A DNA stretch of 6,784 bases from UBA11373 sp035291545 (GTDB lineage Bacteria; Actinomycetota; Acidimicrobiia; Spongiisociales; UBA11373). A model generated the notes under the pieces. That model was not told the origin of the DNA. It saw only the letters and a program-made list of their open reading frames with translations, and did not search any database. Position 1 is the stretch's first letter. Every line of letters starts with the position of its first letter. The stretch is taken from NCBI GenBank assembly GCA_035291545.1, contig DATDRW010000062.1:1-6784 (forward strand), given 5' to 3'. This document shows, piece after piece, positions 1-4,780 of the stretch. Position numbers and translations under genes: made by a program.

Positions 1-429
1 GCGCTCGGAGTGAAGATCCGGTTCCTCGGGAAGCACACCTTGTTCCGCCCGCCCTTCGGGTGGTTCTTCCGCCTGCTCGGCGGCATCCCGGTGGATCGAT
101 CCCGGCCCGGCGGGATCATCGGCCAGATTGTGGAGACCTTCGAGCGGGCGGAGGACCTGGTGCTGGCGATCGCACCCGAGGGGACCCGCAGCCATCAGCC
201 GTACTGGAAGTCGGGCTTCTACGAGATCGCCCGCGCTGCCCGGCTGCCGATCGTCCTCGCCGCCATCGACGGCGCCCGGCATGAGGTCCGGATCGGCCCC
301 ACCATCGCAACGACCGGTGACGTCCGGGCGGACATGGACCGCATTCGCGCCTTCTACGCCCCGGTACGCGGGATCAAGGCGGATCGCGCAGGAACCATGC
401 GGTTGCGCGCCGAGGACACCGCGCGCTGA
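1..429 (+). CDS. PlsC-type 1-acylglycerol-3-phosphate acyltransferase family protein (5' truncated)
   Basis: This is the C-terminal 142 residues of an acyltransferase; the frame is open to the left edge, so the true start lies outside the window and the GTG at base 10 is only internal. Counting from base 1, the visible family blocks are GGIPVDR (residues 27-33), EGTRS (60-64, the phosphate-binding EGTR motif), WKSGFYEIA (69-77) and the hydrophobic LPIVLAAID (82-90). The catalytic HX4D motif must lie upstream and cannot be checked. In known relatives these proteins transfer an acyl chain from acyl-ACP or acyl-CoA to a lysophospholipid at the membrane. The WKSGFY...IGP pattern marks a bacterial subgroup whose exact acceptor I cannot tell. 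The gene runs convergently into the ABC ATPase gene with one base between the stop codons, so no functional link is implied. Confidence 0.85.
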   Translation, partial: ALGVKIRFLGKHTLFRPPFGWFFRLLGGIPVDRSRPGGIIGQIVETFERAEDLVLAIAPEGTRSHQPYWKSGFYEIARAARLPIVLAAIDGARHEVRIGPTIATTGDVRADMDRIRAFYAPVRGIKADRAGTMRLRAEDTAR

Positions 430-430
430 C

Positions 431-1243
431 TCAGAGGTGATCTCCGGGAGCGGGCAGCTCTCCGGTGCGGATCCCGTGCTCGTGGCGCCCGGACACCGGA
501 CGGTGGGCAGGGTCCTCGAGGATCAACTCCTCGCCGGTGCCGTGCAGAAGGATCGATCCGTAGGCGGCGACGAGGTGCTCACCGGTGAGGACCGTCTGCG
601 GGGGACCGCACGCCACCACGCGACCGGCGAGCAGGATCACCCAGTCGCCCGCCGCGGCCTCGTTGAGGTCGTGGGAGGTGATCACCACGGTGTGCCCCGA
701 CGCCTGCTCCTCGTGGAGCACGTCGTCGATCGCCCGCGCCGATGCCAGATCGAGGCCGGTGAGCGGTTCGTCGAGGAGGAGCAGGTCGTGTTCCTGGACG
801 ATCCCCTGGGCGACGAAGACCCGCTGCCGCTGCCCGCCTGACAAATCGCGGAGATGGCGGCCGGCCAGCGCCGTGATCCCCATCCGTTCCAGAGCGGCAT
901 CGACTGCGGCACGATCCACTGCGGTGAGCCGCCGATGCGGTCCCGCGGTGGCATACCGCCCCATGGTGACGACCTCGCGCACCGTGACCGGAAGTGCCTC
1001 GTTGACCTTGGTGGCCTGGAGGACGTAGGCGATCCGCCGCTCACCGACCACGTCGAGGCTCCCGGACACCGGGGAGACGAGCCCGGCGATGGCGTGCAGC
1101 AGGGTCGACTTGCCAGAGCCGTTGGGACCGATCAGGGTGGTGACCGCACCCTCCGGGATGGTGAACGAGGATTCGGCCAGCGCAGGGACGTCGCCGTACC
1201 GGTAGGACACGCTCCGGGCAACGACGACGTCGCTCAGGCGCAT
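431..1243 (-). CDS. Metal (probably zinc) ABC importer ATP-binding protein
   Basis: Cytoplasmic ATPase of a Zn/Mn-type importer (ZnuC/AztA-like), 270 aa from the ATG at 1243. All nucleotide-binding motifs are intact: Walker A GPNGSGKST (39-47), Q-loop Gln76, signature LSGGQ (134-138), Walker B LLLLDEP (154-160, catalytic Glu159) and H-loop His191 in TSHD. The segment after the H-loop, with VLTGEHLVAAYG and LLHGTGEELILEDP, is typical of the zinc/manganese subfamily. A short tail carries four scattered histidines (247, 254, 256, 269), as metal-linked ATPases sometimes do. The start is ambiguous: ATG at 1243 overlaps the fur stop by 10 nt, while GTG at 1252 would add three residues. The only purine-rich tract, GAGGG, is 12 nt from the ATG and 3 nt from the GTG, so translational coupling to fur is likely. 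Its binding protein and permease partners are on the divergent arm. Confidence 0.9.
   Translation of the reverse strand: MRLSDVVVARSVSYRYGDVPALAESSFTIPEGAVTTLIGPNGSGKSTLLHAIAGLVSPVSGSLDVVGERRIAYVLQATKVNEALPVTVREVVTMGRYATAGPHRRLTAVDRAAVDAALERMGITALAGRHLRDLSGGQRQRVFVAQGIVQEHDLLLLDEPLTGLDLASARAIDDVLHEEQASGHTVVITSHDLNEAAAGDWVILLAGRVVACGPPQTVLTGEHLVAAYGSILLHGTGEELILEDPAHRPVSGRHEHGIRTGELPAPGDHL
444..465. terminator. Possible hairpin between convergent genes (weak terminator candidate)
   Basis: CCGGGAGC (444-451) can pair with GCTC-T-CCGG (457-465) around a 5-base loop, giving eight GC-rich pairs with one bulged T. It begins 15 bases after the acyltransferase stop and lies inside the last codons of the opposing ATPase gene, so it could slow polymerase from either side. 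There is no T-run on either strand, so this is not a textbook intrinsic terminator, and the pairing may be chance in GC-rich DNA. Confidence 0.25.
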
Positions 1244-1707
1244 CGGACGCACCGACCCTCGATCTCGAGGGCATGTCCTCCCGCCCGGAAACCGGCGCGC
1301 CCCGCGATGGCACCCACGAGGTCGTCGAGGCGGCCCTCATCGGACCGGGAGACCGCGACGTCCTCCACCGCGCCGCAGTCGGTGCACACCAGGTGGTGGT
1401 GGTGCCCCGAGAGCCACTCGGCAGGTTCGTAACGCGTGACGCCGCGGGTGCCGTGATGCGGGATGAGCACCCCCGCCTCCTCCAGGACCGCGAGCGATCG
1501 ATAGAGCGACGAGAGCGGGACGGAACGGCGTAGCCCATCGTCCAATTCGGCCGCAGAGCGCGGGCCGCCCGAGCGCAGCAACTCCGCAACCACGGCCCGG
1601 CGCGCCGGCGTGTACCGCACCCCGGTCGCGGAGAGCCGTTCCTCGACGCGTGTGTCGATGCGCTTCTCGATTGCGATGTGGGCACCCCGTGGGTATGGTG
1701 TCGTCAC
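1234..1707 (-). CDS. Fur-family metal-responsive repressor, Zur-like
   Basis: A 157-aa Fur-family regulator. Residues about 15-85 form the winged helix, with TPARRAVV (33-40) and the recognition-helix block VPLSSLYRSLAVLEEAGVL (63-81). The C-terminal half holds the metal and dimer domain: GHHHHLVCTDCG (101-112) gives four histidines plus Cys108/Cys111, and His145 with Cys153/Cys156 completes the usual structural zinc site. With zinc or another metal bound, such proteins dimerise and bind AT-rich palindromes to repress uptake genes. One fitting palindrome lies just upstream (1716-1728). Assignment to Zur rather than Fur or Mur rests mainly on the adjoining zinc-type importer. GTG at 1707 is the only standard start in this frame (an in-frame TAA lies just upstream) and has no Shine-Dalgarno. 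The gene overlaps and probably co-transcribes the ATPase gene. Confidence 0.9.
   Translation of the reverse strand: MTTPYPRGAHIAIEKRIDTRVEERLSATGVRYTPARRAVVAELLRSGGPRSAAELDDGLRRSVPLSSLYRSLAVLEEAGVLIPHHGTRGVTRYEPAEWLSGHHHHLVCTDCGAVEDVAVSRSDEGRLDDLVGAIAGRAGFRAGGHALEIEGRCVRCA
1671..1699 (+). promoter_or_regulatory. Candidate promoter for the binding protein-permease operon
   Basis: TTGCGA (1671-1676) and TATGGT (1694-1699) match the sigma-70-type -35 and -10 at four of six bases each, with an ideal 17-nt spacer. Transcription would start near 1706, placing the palindrome at 1716-1728 about 10-22 bases downstream, where a bound repressor would block elongation or escape. It lies inside the 5' end of the oppositely oriented fur gene. 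This is read by eye and not tested. Confidence 0.5.
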
Positions 1708-1736
1708 AGGTTAGGAATGATTCTCATTTCCGTCAA
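1708..1736 (-). promoter_or_regulatory. Candidate promoter for the fur-ATPase operon
   Basis: On the minus strand TTGACG (1736-1731, five of six -35 bases) is followed after exactly 17 nt by TAACCT (1713-1708), which keeps the most conserved -10 bases T1, A2 and T6. The spacer contains the whole palindrome 1716-1728, a position where a repressor would exclude RNA polymerase. The difficulty is that the predicted start site, near 1701, falls a few bases downstream of the GTG at 1707 (see findings). An overlapping AATCAT could act as an alternative -10. Confidence 0.4.
1716..1728. promoter_or_regulatory. Fur/Zur-type operator between divergent arms
   Basis: The plus strand shows AATGA-TTC-TCATT, a perfect 5-3-5 inverted repeat. 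On the minus strand it reads AATGAGAATCATT, one base away from the core AATGATAATCATT of the classical Fur/Zur box. It is a conspicuous AT-rich island in GC-rich DNA, lies between a Fur-family gene and a metal-binding protein gene, and overlaps the candidate control elements of both. Which metal regulator binds it is inferred from the neighbours. Confidence 0.75.
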
Positions 1737-2646
1737 AACGTTGAGAACCGGGGGCGCCCTGCTCCTCCCCGCGATGCTCGCCGTGACCATCGCCATCGGT
1801 GCCTGCGGATCGACGCCGGACGGGGAAGACGGCGGACTGCTGGTGGTGGCGACGACGACGGTCCTCGGAGACCTCGCCACCGCCGTCGCCGGCGATGCGG
1901 CATCGGTGGAGGTGCTGATCCCGATCGGCGTCGATCCCCACGACTACCAGCCATCAGCCCGGCAGATCGCCCGTCTCTCTGACGCCGACCTCGTCGTGGT
2001 CAACGGGCTGGGCCTCGAAGAGGGACTCGAGGACGCCATCGCCGGCGCCGCCGCCGACGGGGTCGCCGTCCTCGAGGTGGCGGCGCTGCTCGATCCACTC
2101 CCCTTCGGAGACGACGAGGGTCTCGACCCGCACATGTGGCTCGACCCGGTGCGGATGGCGCAAGCGGCGAGGCTGGTAGCCGACGCTCTGGCGGATCTCG
2201 ATCCCGGAGCCGGCTTCGCCGCCCGCGGCGCGGAGTACGCCGACGAATTGCTCGCCGCCGACGCCACGATCCGCGATCTCCTGGCGCCGATTCCCGAGGA
2301 CCGCCGCCTGCTCGTGACCAACCATGAGGCCTTCGGGTACTTCGCCGCCCGCTACGGGTTCACCGTGGTCGGAGTGATCGTCCCCGGCGGTTCCACCCTG
2401 GCCGAACCGAGTTCCGCCGAGCTCGCCGCACTCGTCGCGGTGATCCGTGAGCTCGGGGTGCCGGCGATCTTCGCCGAGACCACCCAGCCGGTGGCCCTCG
2501 CCGAGGCCGTGGCCGCAGAACTGGGCGACACGGTCACCGTGGTCGAGCTGTACAGCGAGTCGCTGGGCGCTCCGGGGACACCCGCCGCCACCCTGCCCGG
2601 GATGCTCGTCGAGAATGCCCGCAGAATCGCCGCGGCACTGTCATGA
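1717..2646 (+). CDS. Metal-binding lipoprotein of ABC importer (ZnuA/TroA family)
   Basis: Solute-binding protein of cluster 9, 309 aa from ATG 1717. A positively charged N-terminus, a hydrophobic stretch and a lipobox ending IGAC place the lipidated Cys at residue 30, so it should be anchored outside the membrane. Likely metal ligands are His75 (DPHDYQPS), His139 (DPHMWLDP), His203 (TNHEAFGYF) and Glu254 (IFAETTQP). A His at the third position is typical of zinc-type ZnuA/TroA proteins, whereas PsaA-like manganese proteins have Glu there. The His-rich loop of Gram-negative ZnuA is absent; a short acidic segment (GDDEGLD, 131-137) takes its place. Start choice is uncertain. ATG 1717 has AGG at 1708-1710 but sits inside the operator. 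TTG 1741 gives a compact 22-residue signal peptide without a clear ribosome site. GTG 1678 would lie upstream of the predicted transcript. The permease follows after 10 nt. Confidence 0.9.
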   Translation: MILISVKTLRTGGALLLPAMLAVTIAIGACGSTPDGEDGGLLVVATTTVLGDLATAVAGDAASVEVLIPIGVDPHDYQPSARQIARLSDADLVVVNGLGLEEGLEDAIAGAAADGVAVLEVAALLDPLPFGDDEGLDPHMWLDPVRMAQAARLVADALADLDPGAGFAARGAEYADELLAADATIRDLLAPIPEDRRLLVTNHEAFGYFAARYGFTVVGVIVPGGSTLAEPSSAELAALVAVIRELGVPAIFAETTQPVALAEAVAAELGDTVTVVELYSESLGAPGTPAATLPGMLVENARRIAAALS

Positions 2647-2656
2647 TCGAAGCCCG

Positions 2657-3484
2657 ATGGACTGGCTGACCGACCCCTTCGCCCTCGCCTTCCAGCAGCG
2701 GGCGCTGCTGGGCGGAGCCCTCGCCGCCGTTGCCACCTCGGCGGTCGGCATCTGGGTGGTCGTACGCGGGATGACGTTTCTCGGCGACGCGCTGGTGCAC
2801 GGGGTCGTTCCCGGGATTGCGGTCGCCCTCCTCCTCGGATTCGATCCGGCGATCGGCGCCGCTCTCGCCGCGCTCGTGATGATCGGGGGCATCCGCCTGG
2901 TCCATAACCAGACGGCGTTCTCCGAGGACACCGGGATCGGGCTGTTGTTCGTGGGGATGCTCGGCCTCGGAGTGATCCTCATCTCACGAACTGCGTCCTA
3001 CACGGGAAGCCTCACTGCGATCCTCTTCGGCAACGCCTTCGGCGTCACCGGAGGCGACCTGGTCTGGCTGGGGGTGGTCGCCGCGATCACCGTGGGTGCG
3101 TCGCTGCTCTTCTATCGACGCTTTCTGGTGTTGTCGTTCAACGAACAAAAGGCCCAACTACTAGGGCTGCGGCCGGGCCTGTCGCACGGCGTGCTGCTGG
3201 CGATGACCACGCTGGCCATCATCGGTTCGTCCCGAACCGTGGGCACGCTGCTCGTCTTCGGTCTGCTGGTCGCTCCCCCGGCCACCGCCGCTCTCCTGGT
3301 ACGGCGGGTTCCGTCGATGATGCTGCTCTCCACCATCATCGGGGTGGCGTCGGTCACCGCCGGGCTCGTGGTCTCGTACCACGCCGGGACCTCGGGATCG
3401 GCGACGATGGCCGTGCTCCCGGTCGCCCTGTTCTTTGCGGTGCTCACCGGGCGGACCCTCGCCGGCGCCCGCCGCACCCATTGA
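2657..3484 (+). CDS. Metal ABC importer permease (ABC-3/ZnuB family)
   Basis: A 275-aa integral membrane protein, the family's usual length, with about eight to nine hydrophobic segments (roughly 17-37, 48-61, 64-80, 93-111, 119-131, 135-152, 179-190, 195-214, 222-241, 248-266). Family signatures include RGMTFLGDALVHGVVPG (37-53), SEDTGIGLLF (89-98), LFGNAFG (123-129), the cytoplasmic ATPase-coupling region around KAQLLGLRPG (165-174), and LLVFGLLVAPPATAALL (198-214). It would form the homodimeric channel through which metal delivered by the upstream lipoprotein is imported, powered by the ATPase of the divergent arm. The start at ATG 2657 lies 10 nt after the lipoprotein stop, preceded by a weak GAAG (2649-2652). 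The reading frame is open far upstream, but that part overlaps the lipoprotein gene and does not look like family sequence. Confidence 0.92.
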   Translation: MDWLTDPFALAFQQRALLGGALAAVATSAVGIWVVVRGMTFLGDALVHGVVPGIAVALLLGFDPAIGAALAALVMIGGIRLVHNQTAFSEDTGIGLLFVGMLGLGVILISRTASYTGSLTAILFGNAFGVTGGDLVWLGVVAAITVGASLLFYRRFLVLSFNEQKAQLLGLRPGLSHGVLLAMTTLAIIGSSRTVGTLLVFGLLVAPPATAALLVRRVPSMMLLSTIIGVASVTAGLVVSYHAGTSGSATMAVLPVALFFAVLTGRTLAGARRTH

Positions 3485-3493
3485 ACGCGGTTC

Positions 3494-3507
3494 GCCTCCG
3501 GTGAGGC
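3494..3507 (+). other. Short inverted repeat after the permease gene
   Basis: GCCTC-CGGT-GAGGC forms a five-pair stem with a four-base loop, 10 bases after the permease stop, within the 40-base gap before the molybdenum hydroxylase operon. There is no T-run, so termination here is possible but weakly supported. Confidence 0.25.
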
Positions 3508-3509
3508 AA

Positions 3510-3515
3510 TAGGCT
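3510..3515 (+). promoter_or_regulatory. Possible -10 element ahead of the molybdenum hydroxylase operon
   Basis: TAGGCT fits the T-A-n-n-n-T pattern and ends 9 bases before the ATG at 3525, a distance that would give a leaderless or nearly leaderless mRNA. No Shine-Dalgarno-like tract precedes this ATG (the bases are pyrimidine-rich) and no convincing -35 is seen. Read-through from the permease gene is the alternative. Confidence 0.25.
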
Positions 3516-3524
3516 CTCTCCGCC

Positions 3525-4325
3525 ATGGAGACGACCATTCCCCGCGACCTCGACGAGGCATTGGCCGCCGCCGCAGCAGCGCCCGAGGCAACGATCCTGG
3601 CCGGCGGGACCGACCTGATGGTGAGCGTCAACCTCCACGGGCTGCGCCCCGCCGCGGTGATCGCGATCCGACGCATCCCCGAGCTCCGCGAATGGGACGG
3701 CGACTTCATCGGCGCCGGAGTCACCTACCGCCGGCTCGAGGCAGGACCGATTCCGGCGCTCGCCGCGGCGGCCCGCACCGTGGGCTCCCCCCAGATTCGC
3801 AGCGCCGGGACCATCGGCGGCAACCTCGGCACCGCCAGCCCGGCGGGTGACAGCCTCCCATTTCTCGCTGCCGTCGACGCCGCAATCGTGCTGCGGTCGG
3901 CCGCCGGAGAGCGCATCGTGCCGTGGGACGAGTTCATCACCGGGCCCAAGCGCAACACCCGCAAACCGGGAGAGTTGATCATCGGCGTCAGGCTTCCTGC
4001 CCGGCTCCCGGCACGCCAGGCCTTTGCCAAGGTCGGGGTGCGCAACGCCATGGTGATCGCCATCGCCTCGTGCTGCGTCACCCGTGACGAGGACGGGGGA
4101 ACCCGGGTGGCCCTCGGCTCGGTGGGACCGACCACGATCCGGGCCCGGCGCGCCGAGGCGATGATCTCGGCAGAGCGCCGGCCCTCCGAAGCGGCCAAGC
4201 AGGAATTCGCCCGGTTGGTGATGGAGGAGGTGCGCCCCATCACCGACCATCGCTCGACCGCCGAGTACCGGCGCCACGCCGCCGGGGTGATGGCCCGCCG
4301 CCTCCTAGAACGGGTATTGCCGTGA
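3525..4325 (+). CDS. Xanthine dehydrogenase-type FAD-binding subunit
   Basis: Medium subunit of a molybdenum hydroxylase, 266 aa. The two FAD-contact motifs are clear: ILAGGTDLM (24-32, pyrophosphate binding) and the TIGGNLGTASPAGDSLP block (96-112). The C-terminal domain (about 163-262), with AFAKVGVRNAMVIAIAS and HRSTAEYRRHAAGVMARRLL, matches the CO dehydrogenase flavoprotein C-terminal domain. FAD here passes electrons from the [2Fe-2S] clusters to NAD+ or another acceptor. No insertion for an extra [4Fe-4S] cluster is seen, unlike 4-hydroxybenzoyl-CoA reductase. The gene is first in its operon and ends in a GTGA overlap with the iron-sulfur subunit gene. By family and order it corresponds to PucC/XdhB. 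The substrate is set by the molybdenum subunit, not by this protein. Confidence 0.9.
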   Translation: METTIPRDLDEALAAAAAAPEATILAGGTDLMVSVNLHGLRPAAVIAIRRIPELREWDGDFIGAGVTYRRLEAGPIPALAAAARTVGSPQIRSAGTIGGNLGTASPAGDSLPFLAAVDAAIVLRSAAGERIVPWDEFITGPKRNTRKPGELIIGVRLPARLPARQAFAKVGVRNAMVIAIASCCVTRDEDGGTRVALGSVGPTTIRARRAEAMISAERRPSEAAKQEFARLVMEEVRPITDHRSTAEYRRHAAGVMARRLLERVLP

Positions 4326-4780
4326 TCCGCATCACCGTCAACGGTGTCACCCACTCGGTGGAGCCCGCCGGGACGGAGAGCCTGCTCACGACGCTGCGGG
4401 ACCGCCTCGGGCTGCCCGGTTCCAAGAACGCCTGCGAGCAGGGCGAATGCGGATCGTGCTCGGTGATCCTCGACGGCGAACTGGTGTGCTCGTGCCTGGT
4501 GATGGCCGCCGACGCCGACGGCTGCGAGATTCGCACCGTCGAAGGAATCACCGACGGCGCCACATTGAACACCGTCCAGCAAGCCGTCCTCGAGGCCGGA
4601 GGCGTGCAGTGTGGGTTCTGCACCCCGGGCATCGTGGTCGCCGCCACCCACCTCTTCGCCACCACGCCGCACCCCGGCGAGGCCGACATCCGCGAGGCGC
4701 TGGCGGGCAACATCTGCCGCTGCACGGGGTATGGGTCGATCGTGCGCGCCCTGACCGCACTCGCCGGGGAGGAGTCATGA
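4322..4780 (+). CDS. Xanthine dehydrogenase-type [2Fe-2S] subunit
   Basis: Small electron-transfer subunit, 152 aa, with both clusters of the family. The plant-ferredoxin-like N-terminal cluster uses Cys38, Cys43, Cys46 and Cys58 (C-x4-C-x2-C-x11-C). The C-terminal helical cluster uses Cys97, Cys100, Cys132 and Cys134 in QCGFCTPG and NICRCTGY. Gln96, just before Cys97, is the residue that usually contacts the molybdopterin cofactor in this family. Extra cysteines at 56 and 68 are not expected ligands. The GTG start overlaps the FAD subunit stop by 4 nt (GTGA), and its own stop overlaps the next ATG (ATGA), which points to translational coupling and balanced subunit amounts. It corresponds to PucE/XdhC-type small subunits and carries electrons from Mo to FAD. 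Confidence 0.95.
   Translation: MIRITVNGVTHSVEPAGTESLLTTLRDRLGLPGSKNACEQGECGSCSVILDGELVCSCLVMAADADGCEIRTVEGITDGATLNTVQQAVLEAGGVQCGFCTPGIVVAATHLFATTPHPGEADIREALAGNICRCTGYGSIVRALTALAGEES
4768..4772 (+). promoter_or_regulatory. Shine-Dalgarno of the molybdenum subunit
   Basis: GGAGG within a GGGGAGGAG run ends 4 bases before the ATG at 4777. It is one of the few strong ribosome sites in the window and fixes this start despite the 4-nt overlap with the preceding gene. Confidence 0.7.

Noticed and set aside
128..841. 237-residue plus-strand frame across the acyltransferase and ATPase ends
   Set aside because: It runs through two genes whose true frames are secure and shows no protein family features.
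1708..1715. AGGTTAGG resembles half of an IdeR/DtxR iron box
   Set aside because: Only one half matches; the other half-site is replaced by the Fur-type palindrome, and no DtxR-family gene is nearby.
3135..3175. Locally A-rich stretch with rare codons in the permease gene
   Set aside because: It encodes the family-conserved cytoplasmic segment FNEQKAQLLG in frame, so it is ordinary coding sequence.
3725..4672. 315-residue open frame on the minus strand
   Set aside because: Shadow of the FAD and iron-sulfur genes; no recognisable domain and no ribosome site.
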